From Palaemon carinicauda (Eukaryota; Arthropoda; Malacostraca; Decapoda; Palaemonidae): a DNA stretch of 64,000 nucleotides. The DNA is taken from assembly GCF_036898095.1 (NCBI RefSeq), contig NC_090746.1, forward strand, positions 54,772,224 through 54,836,223. The letters run 5' to 3'. Below are positions 43,606 to 53,597 of the stretch, piece by piece (position 1 is the first letter of the stretch; the number at the start of each line of letters is the position of its first letter). The notes under the pieces were generated by a model. The model had not been told where the DNA came from. It ran no database searches and saw only the letters and a list, made by a program, of their open reading frames with translations. Position numbers and translations under genes: made by a program.

Positions 43606-44199
43606 AGATAGCAACTGCGCAGGAGGGTGCAGAAAAGCGCGGAAGAGCGCTGGTGCGCAGTAAAGCACTGTGTAGTTTTGTGCAGTCTCCCTAGAATGCG
43701 CCGAAGCGTGCGACTGGTTGCGCAAGGGCGGGTGCATTGGTGCGCATGTGAGAGAGTACTATTGGTGCACGCGGAAGGCTTTGGAGCGCGCATACACGCG
43801 CGGAAGACCGTTGGTGCGTGCACGTGGTAGGTTGGCAGGTCAGCTGGCAGGACGATCAGGAACTGGACATCCACCGATGGCAACCGAGAAAGGTCCATAG
43901 AAGAGTCCAGGATCACCCGACTGGAACACCAGAAGGAGCCCAGTATGCCACTGCTCTTGTTCCTAGGCTCTCTTGGAAGGGACCTCATCTTCGTAAGGGA
44001 AAGGCCAAAGTCGGCGTGCTGATCAGGAGCTGCCATAGTAGCAGGAGAACAGGACTGTGACAGCATAGGGGATAGCAGATTCCACAAGAACGAACGGCTC
44101 TGCTCTTCTACGTCGGCTGTCTTAACCAAACGAACAAGTACGGAAACGCTAGCTGATAAATATAAAATTATGAAAGAAAAAACTCCCTCAGAAGGAGCC

Positions 44200-44545
44200 T
44201 CTAATCCGCGGACGGGAAGAACAGAAACATACGAAGGACTGCACACTCCCTTTGCCAGCCAACATCGTTGGGAGAAGGAGAGTGGCAGCATAAGAACTGT
44301 AAATAAAATAATTACAATTAAATAATTCAGCTGACGAAACAAACTACTCAGGAGTACCACTCAACCCTCCCGCGGGAAATGGGTTCCCTGAGGGGGAGCG
44401 GACAAGTTGGAAGTTATGCATTCCCTCCACCGGCTAAAAATGGCCGTTGGCCCATCGCCACATGAAGAAAACCATTCAGAAGCGCAACCTAACCCGCGAA
44501 CGGGAAATGGGTTCCCCTGCAGAGGATCTGCCGGCCGCCCACGTA
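44200..44545. repeat. Diverged repeats near the right end of B-e
   Basis: Three related stretches: CCTCTAATCCGCGGACGGGA, CCCTCCCGCGGGAAATGGGT and CCTAACCCGCGAACGGGAAA, the last two followed by GGTTCCC. Spacing is about 140-150 bp. Meaning unknown; they may be part of the 5' untranslated region of the element. Confidence 0.45.
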
Positions 44546-44989
44546 ACAAGGGAGAGTGGCGTTATCAGTGAGAAAGAGGAAGACCGAAGTCAGGCTCCGT
44601 GATGGCCACAAGCAGTCTTTCTCCAAGAACTAGTAGGGGGAGAGCGACATCAACATTCATACAGAGAAGTAGTACAGTGCTGTATCCCAACGATGACAAC
44701 TCCCCTGCGGAGGAAGCCGACTCACTCGGAAGCCACCAGTTTCTGGGTTATTCGTCATCCAAGTTGGGAAGATTGTAAGAGAAGGTTCTTCGCCCTTGAA
44801 AACCTCCCGCACTACGCTGTCACGCAAACAGCAATATTCACTGTAAAGAAAAGCTTAAAATATATATAAAAACATTACAGTACAAGAATGTTTTTATATA
44901 TAAAGTATATAAAAAAGAAGATTAAGAAAAAATGTCAAAAAGCCAGTAAGCTGGAGTAGGAAACGTCTCTCCCAGCCAAAAGCAAAGTG

Positions 44990-45161
44990 GGGTTCACAGC
45001 TCCGGTGTGTGACTGAACGGGATGGCTACTACCCCGACACCACCACCCGCTAACTAGCGGGTGGGTGATTAACCATTGCTAAAAGTCTTATGGCTCGTCT
45101 TTCAGATTCGCCGAACGTAATATCCCCTATAAATAGCGTTGGTTTGTATTAGTGAAGGAAC
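44990..45161 (-). repeat. B-e right terminal repeat
   Basis: AAAGCAAAGTGGGGTTCACAG, GTGTGTGACTGAAC, CTAACTAGCGGGTGGGTGAT, TGGCTCGTCTTTCAG and CCCCTATAAATAGCGTTGG are the shared right-end blocks. It ends GGAAC at 45161. Confidence 0.7.
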
Positions 45162-45289
45162 TAAGGACTTTTTAAGCTTTAGACCAACTGCTTTTAATTG
45201 TAAACCAGTTAATAGGTTTTGATGGGAGAGAAAGACCACATGTTTACTGAGCCAAAATAAAAAGTGACGTTTCTTTACCAGTGCTTTTG

Positions 45290-45438
45290 TGAGCGGGATA
45301 GTTGGTCTACACCCGCTACCCCCTTCTGCTAACTAGCAAGGGGTAGTTATACCTGGCAAAAACTTAAGGGGTGGTTTCAGCTCTTGCTAAAATAATACTC
45401 CTATGTAAAGATCGTAAGGTTTGTATCTAGTGTCGGAA
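45290..45438 (-). repeat. Second family B right end, possibly of B-c
   Basis: A diverged right end: CTAACTAGCAAGGGGTAG, TTTCAGCTCTTGCTAAAATA, ATACTCCTATGTAAAGATCG and GGTTTGTATCTAG. Two right ends in succession here mirror the two left ends at 26940 and 34007, so this may close the outer element B-c. It lies only about 85 bp before the PPP1R16 acceptor. Confidence 0.5.
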
Positions 45439-45521
45439 AAAATATTAATTCAGTCTATGCAGTATATTAAGACACATGTACAATACTGTACAATATTTCT
45501 CAAAATTAAATTTAATTTCAG

Positions 45522-47386
45522 GTGCGGATCCTAACGAGACAAATCATGATGGACTCACGGCTCTTCATCAGTGCTGCATAGATGGATCCTTAGATATGGT
45601 GACACTTTTGGTAAAAAATGGAGCAAATGTCAACATCAAAGACAGAGACCTATGGACACCTCTTCATGCCGCTGCTACATGCGGTCACTTCAAAATTGTA
45701 AGTTTCCTTATAAAAGCTGGTGCTGATCTGACCGCTATAAATGGAGATGGAGATATGCCACATGATATAGCCGAAGATGAAGTCATGCAACAGTACTTGG
45801 AAAATGAAATAGCTAAGATTGGACTGACAGAGAAAGATATTAACAACATTCAGAATGCTTCTCACTCACATATTTTGGCTGATGTCAACCATGTTTTAAT
45901 CAGTGGGGGAGACCTGAATCAACCCCTAGATCAAGGAGGCACATTTCTTCACATAGCCATTGCAAATGGTTATAATGATATAGTTAATTTATTACTGAGA
46001 GAGGGAGCATCTGTTTCAGTACGAGATGAAGATGGATGGGAACCTATTCATGTCGCAGCCTACTGGGGTAACGAAGAAGCTCTTGATCTACTTGCCAACC
46101 ATGATGATATTGATATAAGGTCAACAACAGACAATGGAGAAACACCATACGACCTATGTGAAGATCATGATGTTAAACTCCGCATTCTACAGATAATGGG
46201 CGATGTATCTCAGAAATATGGCTCCGTCAAAACATACACAACTCCGTATCTGCTGTCATCCATTCACAAGGAAAGTAGTTTCAGTGGAAGTGATGATGAA
46301 ATGACCAGCCACTTCGATGACTCTGAAGAGACTGTAACTGATACCTTGACTTTCATCATTAATGAAGAACAAACCATTTCTCAGAAGGCAGATAATGATA
46401 ACATTTATGAAATAGCAGGTATTGATGATGAAGAGATACAGGAGACTTTGCAAGATAATAGTCCAAAGGATGAAACTTCATGTACCATTCTCAACCTGGA
46501 AGCATCTGAGTTTTCTGAGAGAAGGAATTCTGTTAAAGAAGCAAAACACTTAGCGCCAATAAAACGAGCCAATAGTATGGAAAGACACCAACACCACCCA
46601 CGTGACACAGACAAATTACACAACGGAAATGAGAACAATATACATGAAACACCTACAGATAACATACTTGATTTATTATCCACTTTAAATGATCCTACTT
46701 CACAGGGTATTATCTCTATGGACGATGACGATGATAATGATAATGATTTTGAAAGTATCACAGCATATCCAAAGGGGATTGCAAATCCTCTATATGTCAA
46801 AGCAAATACGCAAGACGATAAACAAATACACGTAACAGATGGCAAACAAAATTATGCAATAACAAACCATAAGCCACTTCCTAAATCATCAAATGTTCAA
46901 GGTCTCTCTGAGACAGGGCAAACTGCCTCACCAGTAATCAAACACTCCAAACCCAGGGCACCAATACCACTTCAAGAAAAAAGACATCAATTTGCTGAGA
47001 TTTCTGAAACTGAAAATAAACCTGAAGTACGAGAAGATGTACCATACCTTGTAAGACAAAATGCTGCTTCATCATTAATGACTTCAGGACACCACCAACA
47101 ACCAACGTTTACCGAAACAAACAATAACATGTTCAGGAAAAACACCGTATCCAATAAGACAACACTTATTGATCTGAAGAAACAACGTCAAGCAGCAAGG
47201 ATGATGCAAAAAGTAAACCTGGAGGCAGACAACAAAACTACCACAACACAATCTACATTTTATAATGTTTCTGAAATTTACGATCCTCCTCCTAGTCCTA
47301 CAATGATTCGCTATCACTTCAGAATGAGTGAGGAAGAGTTTCATGGCAAAAATTTTATTAGAGAAAAGAAATGTATTTTAATGTAA
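45522..47386 (+). CDS. PPP1R16: PPP1R16 (MYPT3/TIMAP-like) protein, last exon
   Basis: Encodes residues 87-707 of the PP1 regulatory subunit. The acceptor is TTTAATTTCAG (AG 45520-45521), and the phase joins exon 1 as Gly-Ala-Asp-Pro-Asn-Glu. Ankyrin repeats: about 88-120 (HDGLTALHQCCIDG), 121-153 (LWTPLHAAATCGH), 154-180, then after a linker TFLHIAIANGYNDIVNLL, GWEPIHVAAYWGNEE and GETPYDLCED. These match the vertebrate PPP1R16 pattern closely. A long acidic, Ser/Thr-rich linker follows, then the conserved LIDLKKQRQAARMMQK. The C-terminus is REKKCILM: a CAAX box with Met last, which predicts farnesylation and membrane anchoring next to a basic patch. TAA at 47384-47386. The ATG at 45476 lies in the intron and is not the start. 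The whole part is one exon. Confidence 0.92.
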
Positions 47387-48260
47387 ATGGATTCTGATTT
47401 TTTACTTATAAAGTCAATTTATATGTTATTTCATATCACACTTTGATTAAAAATCTGAAATCCATCCTAAATTTCTGAGTTCATGCCAAAATTAATGAAA
47501 ATAACTAGCAGCCTCTTTTATACAGAATCTTAGATAAATACGATTCATAATATACAGTATCACCACCAAACTCAACTCGTGTATAAGCTTATGTACCATG
47601 TTAAGTTAGAAGTTACAGCAGATCAAGCTTTCCTCATGAGCCTCTTCTTTACAAGCAGTAATTTTTACCATGAGATCTGCAGTACCATTAACTATGATGT
47701 TTTATGGTGTAAACATAGTTATAATGCTAAAAACGTCATTATAATGCCTTATGATGCTTTAATCACTAAATTATAACTTGAATATGTACTTAATCTTCAT
47801 AAATTATTTACTTTACTGTTGCCATGTAATTGCAGTAATACTGTACTCTTTTTCAAAGAATTAAATTTCAAATGTGTAATGTAGTCACTGGTTACTTTGA
47901 GATTGATAAAAGTTGCTTTTCCTAAGCTACAATGGGGAGCACAAAAGACATGCTGTCCTTTAAAAGTGATATCACTTATTGATTCGCTCACTTTTATACC
48001 AGTTTCTGACTTTTCTCAATTATGTAAAACCTCTCACTTATCCTCCTTATTCCAAACTGCCTCTTGACTTCACTTATTTTGACAAAAATTATTTCTTTTT
48101 ATATTTGCTTTCTGTTCTCATCAGACAGTCCATATTGTTAATAGCACTACAAATATAAAAACTTGATTTTCACTGTCAAGTGTATTGTAAATATAAATTT
48201 TTCTTTAAATGTCAATGTATTCTGTGCAGCGAAGTGCAATAAATACTTTTTGCTTATCTT
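47387..48260 (+). other. PPP1R16 3' untranslated region with poly(A) signal
   Basis: AT-rich non-coding sequence after the stop codon. The best poly(A) signal is AATAAA at 48238-48243, followed by a T-rich stretch (TACTTTTTGCTTATCTTTTT) that could serve as the downstream element. This gives a 3' UTR of about 0.87 kb. A few earlier AATAAA-like words exist, so other ends are possible. Confidence 0.55.
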
Positions 48261-48740
48261 TTTTTATACACATGGTTTAAAACTTTTTCTCTAAAATTTC
48301 ATAATCATAACAGTAATGTATAAAAAGGCTCTTCTATCATTAATCAAATTTCTCAACACAAACTCAGAAATTAATCACAATTTACCTTACTGTATTTCCA
48401 TGCAGGATATTCTAGTCACAATGAACTGTTATATCAGACATAAAGAGATCCCTACTACACATATTCAGACCCTTATATACCATTGCATATCAACTCTACA
48501 TTCTGTTCTGCATCAAAACTGACCAGAACGAGTGTGCAGATTGGAGGAAGATAATTACATTTTTGGGCTCTAGCCATGTTGTCCTGATGGAAGTTCCTAT
48601 TAGTAGCTTCCTAAGGGATATATGTACTATAGTGATATTCCCAGAGAATTTTACCTTTAGGTCTCCAGAATTCTAACTCCTGGCGCGAATATCATTAAAA
48701 TTTCTCTCAAGGATATCGCATAATATCAAGGGACGTATTT

Positions 48741-49105
48741 TTGACACGCCACATAGCAATCTGCACCCCGAATAGCGTTTACGCTTCGAGGGGAAAAGTG
48801 GCAAAATTAGAAGGGGAGCCGTATCAAAACTGCATAGAGTTGTGTTCAGCCCATCAAAGTACCCCAGACATGCTCATGGTCTTGGCCAAAATGCATATGG
48901 CCACCTTAGTAAAAGACCTTTATGCCTTTATGAAGGCTAGGAAAACCTGTAGAGAGTTTGTGTTCGCTGCCGCAACAGTGAAACACGAAACCAGGAAGCT
49001 GATATCTTCCAACATCTGGGGTAGAGACCTCTTTCTAAAAAAGGTAGTTAGAGAGGTGATTAAAAAGGCCACCACAGAGAACATAGGACTTCTCCAAAAG
49101 TGATT
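48741..49105 (+). pseudogene. ORF1 (gag-like) fragment of D
   Basis: 120 codons with STPDMLMVLAKMHMATLVKD, TCREFVFAAATVKHETRKLI and SNIWGRDLFLKKVVREVIKK. Alpha-helical and charged. After its stop the frame continues with QPKRKTEKSRNFLRAVQQHP, a basic tail as expected for a gag-like protein. ORF1 identity is inferred from its place before the RT and this layout. Confidence 0.45.
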
Positions 49106-49429
49106 CATCTTTTCAAAGAGAAACTCTTCCACAGATGTGGGTCCCCAACCTAAAAGGAAGACGGAAAAGTCTAGAAATTTTCTTCGGGCTGTTCAACAAC
49201 ATCCCACAGTTACGATGACCGCGGTGCCACAGGCAAGCGGTCGAATATGTAAACCTTCTGATCAGGCGAAGCAGAGACACTTCTGGTAGGAGGGAGGTTC
49301 CTTCAGGACGCTGGACCTTCGATCCTTGGGTCCAAGGCCTAATCAAGATGGGACTAGGATGGAAAAGAGATATGCCTCCACCATTATTTCCTCAACTCTT
49401 CCTACACTCCAACCCCCTCCTGGAAGAGT

Positions 49430-49890
49430 ATACCTTAGAGTTCTAGAGCATACAGGTGGTAAGGAAAGTATAGTCCATCGAATTCCGGGGAAGGCTGTTT
49501 GGTGTTCACAAGAACAACTCAAGAAAACTCAGAGTCATTCTGGACTTGTCGCCACTCAACAAGTTCAAATAAAACAGCAAGTTCAGAATGTTAATCCTTC
49601 TGAACATAAGGACCTTATTTCAAAAATGGGTGTTCGCAGTCTTGTCAGACCTGAAAGATGTCTATTGGCAGCTTCCAGTCAGTCACCCCCTCTCCTCCTA
49701 CCTAAGATTCAAGTTACAGAGGATAACGTATGTCCCAGAAAAGATACTTGTCGGACTAAACACAGTCGTAAGTATCATCACGGGATTGGCGGACACAGTC
49801 ACGCAAAAACCAAGCCTAGAAATGGTTCAGGCAACAATGTACCTGGACGAAAGGCTGGGGTGGGCAGCACCCAAAATGGCTGGTCTATGA
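49430..49890 (+). pseudogene. Reverse transcriptase fragment of D
   Basis: In two frames: SRKLRVILDLSPLNKFK (RT entry), then in 49588-49890 VLSDLKDVYWQLPVSHPLSSYLRFK (motif A; LDLKDAY-like) and ATMYLDERLGWAAPKM, where YLDE stands for the active-site YLDD. The motif B segment is shifted and one catalytic Asp reads Glu. Truncated; no RNase H follows. Confidence 0.6.
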
Positions 49891-50287
49891 GCATCCAAGG
49901 AAGTGTTCCGGTTCCCAAAACATCGGGGATGCAAGATAAGCTTCAAGAAGTCTCGATTCTCTCCAGCTCAAAGGCTTCAATGGTTAAAAAACCATTGAAA
50001 CCTATGGTCACACCAACTCTCCTTTCCCTTGGGGATGTAAAAGGAGATCGCAGGGTCAGTCAAGAGACTATGGTAATCAGTCAGGATTCCAAGACGCCGA
50101 TCCCATGGCAAGGGATCTCAACGACACTGGATTCGCTGTCAGGGGAGGTAGAGATGCTATGAACGGGACGCGATATCCCTGACTGATTATGGAAATCGTC
50201 CAGGAATCGGCCCCGAGTTGCTGCCACCTGTTTGCACAAATTTGTAGGCATCCACCCACTGGTGGACATGCAGGGGGACTGCCACTC

Positions 50288-52221
50288 CTAGCGTTTGCGG
50301 CCTATGCCGCTCCCTCTAGCATTCTTTTCTCCCCTGGAGGACTCTTTGCCTTTCTTGTCCTTGACAGGAATGGGCTTAGACACCGTTGTCTTCGCTGCAG
50401 CTGCCGGTTTCGTGCTCTTGGTAGATGTTAAAGCCCTATGTAGGAGAGAGTCCTGGTTGGACTTCCTCCAACTCTCAGCTGCCTGCTCCACGTCCTTAGG
50501 CTCGAACAAGTTCTTCCCCAAGATGGAAGAATGTCTGAGTCTGCTGATGTCGGTACTGGGGACTTTCTGGTGGAATCTCTCAGACACTGAATTTCGACGT
50601 TTCAAGATGGTATTAGCCCACAAGTTCGAGACTTGGTGGGCTCGAAACTCGATTGTACGAGTGCCTGAGAGTAGAAAGGTCTCCATGGCCTTCCTGGTAC
50701 TCTCCTTGGACAAGTCCTCAGATCGTAACAGGATGCCCAGAGACCTTAGCCAGATGTCCAGCCACGAAGTTGCCTGCATGGCACACTTCCCCACTTTCTC
50801 CTGACTAAGGATCTCCGTTGCCGAAAATGACACTTGCTGGTTGGAGTCTCTCTCTAAAGGGACTCCCCTGGTAAGCTCTTCCAAGGAGTGGTGTAGGGGA
50901 AGAACTAAACAAGTCTCCTCCATGATGTCAAAGTACCTCCTCTGATGGACACGAGGAGGCGGGAGGAACTTGTTACTGATGCTGGATAGGCTGGAGGAGG
51001 CAAGCTCGGAGAGCTGGCCTTCGACCTTGTCTCTGACCTCTTAACCCCTTGAGACCAGGGCAAAGCCGCACTGGCCCTTGAGGGTTTTTGAGTACCGAAG
51101 ACTCGGTCCAAGACCGTGTCCTTGCCCTCACGAGGGGGAATCTCTGGATCCGCAAACCCATTGAGATTCCTCGTAAGGGTCAGAACCTGCCAGAACGCAT
51201 GCTCTGATTCCTGTGGCTCCCCTCCTGAAGGGCTAGCAGCGAAGTCTCCCGTCCCCAAAGGCTCTTCTTGGGGGGACTCGTGGACGTTCTCTGAGGGCTT
51301 GGCTGGCTCCGGTCTAATCCTTGAGGATGACTTCGGCAAAGTCTTAGAGTCCTTCGACTCCCTCCCGGGAGGGATGCAGTACTCCAACCGTGATGGTGGG
51401 AGGCTCTTCTCCACCCCTACCCGAGAAGACTTCCCAGCGCGAGGTGGGGTTTCCCCCATTGGTGCGATGGGGGAAACCTCACCTCGCGTGACTCCCCTGA
51501 GGACGGGAAATCTTCGTCCAAAGGGGAGGGAGAGAAAGTCTGGGGGGGGTGAGGAGGCCTTCCTCAGAGACTTCCGAGGAGTCAGCTTCGCCCTTGGAGA
51601 AGTTACCACGTCAGATACTCCTCTCTTAGTCTTCAGGGGAGAAGAAGCTGCCAATGATTTGTGGCCCAGATCAGAGAAAACAGGCTTAAAAGCCTGCAAG
51701 ACTGCTCTGACGAGGGACCCAAACCATGGCTGCTGACTGACCGCTGCGCTGTCAGAAACTCCCTCTGGAGGGAAGGGGATCGTTCGATCCCTAGGAGGAG
51801 TTACCAAAGGATGGTCTGCCTGAAAAGAAGGAGAAATGTCCCTGGACCTATCCGGAATCCTCCCTCCCTCCGGCGAGCACGCCGTTCTGCGCTTGCGGGG
51901 GGGGGGGGGGGGACGTGACGATGATGACCTGGCCGCGCATTGTCCTGCAGCTTCACGTGTGGGATCACGCTGGCGTTCGCGCGATGGGATTTGCCCTGGG
52001 TCGCGCGCGGGCGAATGTTGGCGCGCGAGGGCGATGGCGAGGGCGCGCGCGGGCTGGAGATGGCAGAGGGCGCGCAGAAGGCTGGATGAGCGCGCGCGCA
52101 GGATCTGGCTGAAGAGCCCGTGAGGGCGATAACGTTGGGCGTGCGTGCGCAGGAGATATATCCCTTGCGCGGGCGCGCACATCTGGCTGTGTTGGTGGGC
52201 GCGCAGGGCGCGCGTGTGCAT
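50288..52221 (-). pseudogene. ORF1 (gag-like) of B-f
   Basis: Two overlapping frames. 50905-52221 (438 codons) has VSQQPWFGSLVRAVLQAFKP, PLKTKRGVSDVVTSPRAKLT, SEHAFWQVLTLTRNLNGFAD and FGTQKPSRASAALPWSQGVK, then loses frame. 50288-50923 (211 codons) continues with SLGILLRSEDLSKES, NTILKRRNSVSERFHQ and the Lys-rich tail KDKKGKESSRGEKNARGSG. One frameshift near 51045 explains the split. This is one of the best-preserved family B ORF1 sequences. Confidence 0.7.
51897..51912. repeat. G16 homopolymer in ORF1 of B-f
   Basis: Sixteen G in a row, coding Pro on the minus strand. Such tracts are often miscounted by sequencing, so the reading frame upstream is not certain. Confidence 0.85.
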
Positions 52222-52431
52222 TCTCGTGGGCGCGCGTTGGAGACTGCGCGCCAGGTGAAGAATGGAGCGCAGGCAGGGTCCGATGGCGCGTTGGTGAGCG
52301 CTGGCGAGCAGGGGAAGAGATTATCTTCCCCATTGCGCCCAGATCAGAAGATCGTGGGCGCGCAGGAGATCGTTAGTGCGCAGGCGAGCGCTGGCTCGCA
52401 GGCGAGCACTGGCGCGCAGGCGAGATGCTAA

Positions 52432-53025
52432 TTTTGCCTTTAATTGATTATTTAAATTGACAAAACAATGTTAATGTATTCCTAACAGTTTTTTTTTTTT
52501 TTCATTCACAAATAAATATCTTTTTTATTTTTATGAAGACTGAAATTTATTCCAATTCCTTACACCATGATGTCCCTTTCTCAGCCACTCTTTTTTAATC
52601 TTTCTAAGGAGTCATTTATCATAATTTTTTCCTCCCACACTGTCTTGTTGTCAGTATAAAAAAATTCTTTCCCTTTCACCTAATGTTCTGATATTTTTTT
52701 CCCAAGTTTAAAACCATCTTACCTAAAGAATATAGAGCTATACCTATTAATGCTGCTAACTTCTCAGAAATGAATCAACGATCATCTTACGCGTTTATTC
52801 AGCCCAAGGCAAGGGAAGATAAGAAGGAAGTAAGATTCTAGCTGGGTCCCCTTGCCTAGTATAAATCAAGGGGTGGTGCCCAGTGTTCCGTTCTCTTGAC
52901 CTGTTACTTAGGTTTTTGGGTATTCCACCATTGTATATTTGTCGTGTAGTGAACGTTGGGTTGTGGTCGGCATTCGGACACTAGGCAGTTCAAGTGCTAC
53001 CTTTGGCTACAGTCCACAAACCACT
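52432..53025. other. AT-rich DNA between B-f and B-g, no gene seen
   Basis: No open frame or known repeat. Contains a perfect-arm stem-loop at 52842-52883 (CTGGG-T-CCCCTTG against CAAGGGG-TGGTG-CCCAG). May be a piece of an unrecognised element or original host DNA. Confidence 0.5.
52842..52883. other. Stem-loop with two perfect arm segments
   Basis: CTGGG and CCCCTTG on the left pair with CAAGGGG and CCCAG on the right, with a 12-nt loop (CCTAGTATAAAT) and a small internal bulge. Function unknown; no T-run follows. Confidence 0.5.
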
Positions 53026-53554
53026 ACACTGTGGAAAGACCAAAGCACAGCACCTTGAACTGGTACATTCTGTTGTCTAGGCTGAATCTTAAGTACTTCC
53101 TTGAAGACAGATGGACTGGGATCTGGAAGCACGCGTCCTTTAAGTCCAGTGTGCACATGAAGTCTTGCGGTCTTACTGCTAGTCTGACCGTGTCTGCCGT
53201 CTCCATGCTGAACAGAGTTTGTTTGACAAACTTATTCAGAGCTGAGAGGTCAATGACTGGTCTCCAGCCTCCAGACGCCTTCTTTACAAGAAAGAGTCGA
53301 CTGAAGAAGCCTGGGGATCCGTCGACGACCTCTTGGAGAGCGCCCTTCTTCAACAGGGTCTGGACTTCTGCCCGAAGGGCTTGCCCTCTTGCCGATCCCA
53401 AGGCAAGGGAGCTCAATGACACTGGATTCGTCGTCAGGGAAGGTAGAGATGTTATGAACGGGACGCGATATCCTAGACTGATCACGGAGATTGTCCAGGA
53501 ATCGGCCCCGAGTTGCTTCCACCTCTTTGAGCAACTTTGTAGGCATCCCCCCAC
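53024..53554 (-). pseudogene. RT N-terminal fragment of B-g
   Basis: One clean 176-codon frame: LGADSWTISVISLGYRVPF, KKGALQEVVDGSPGFFSRLF, SGGWRPVIDLSALNKFVKQT, LDLKDACFQIPVHLSSRKYL and FKVLCFGLSTV. It ends where the element is truncated, before the YLDD box. At motif A the usual LDLKDAYF reads LDLKDACF. Confidence 0.8.
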
Positions 53555-53597
53555 TGCTGGAAATACAGGGGGGCTGCCTATCCTAGCGTTTGTGGCC

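Larger units (their letters stand above)
39293..45161 (-). mobile_element. DIRS-like family B copy B-e (heavily decayed)
   Basis: Left end ATGACAAATTCGTAGATAAT at 39293, hairpin repeat to 39562, internal complementary region near 39545-39600 (join GTTGTCAT|TTATTCCGTAAT). Recombinase relic about 40051-41000, RT/RNase H relic 41012-42390, ORF1 low-complexity relic about 42390-44900. The right end is about 44990-45161 with CCCCTATAAATAGCG and GGTTTGTATTAGTGAAGGAAC. Many indels and stops; older than B-d. Confidence 0.72.
48540..50097 (+). mobile_element. Plus-strand DIRS-like fragment D (ORF1 and RT)
   Basis: A retroelement fragment in the sense direction, downstream of the PPP1R16 poly(A) signal. 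ORF1 part 48741-49105, RT part about 49430-49890. It is cut at about 50097, where family B sequence (B-f, minus strand) starts with CCGATCCCATGGCAAGGGA. No terminal repeat was found. The RT resembles DIRS/PAT-type enzymes, but the family is uncertain. Confidence 0.5.
50098..52431 (-). mobile_element. DIRS-like family B copy B-f (ORF1 and start of RT)
   Basis: Minus-strand fragment truncated on both sides. At its left it has the first part of the RT ORF (50098-50259, LGADSWTISIISQGYRVPF), then ORF1 (50288-52221) and a GC-rich low-complexity stretch (about 51900-52431). It stops abruptly at 52431 where AT-rich DNA begins. No terminal repeat remains. Confidence 0.72.

Noticed and set aside
43293..44360. 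355-codon frame with hydrophobic start in B-e
   Set aside because: Looks like a membrane protein at first, but it covers decayed ORF1, the 41-bp repeat and non-coding end sequence; no family or conserved copy.
45476..45521. ATG at 45476 as start of the ankyrin protein
   Set aside because: It lies upstream of a perfect splice acceptor; the joined exon 1 gives the missing N-terminus with the PP1-docking motif in phase.
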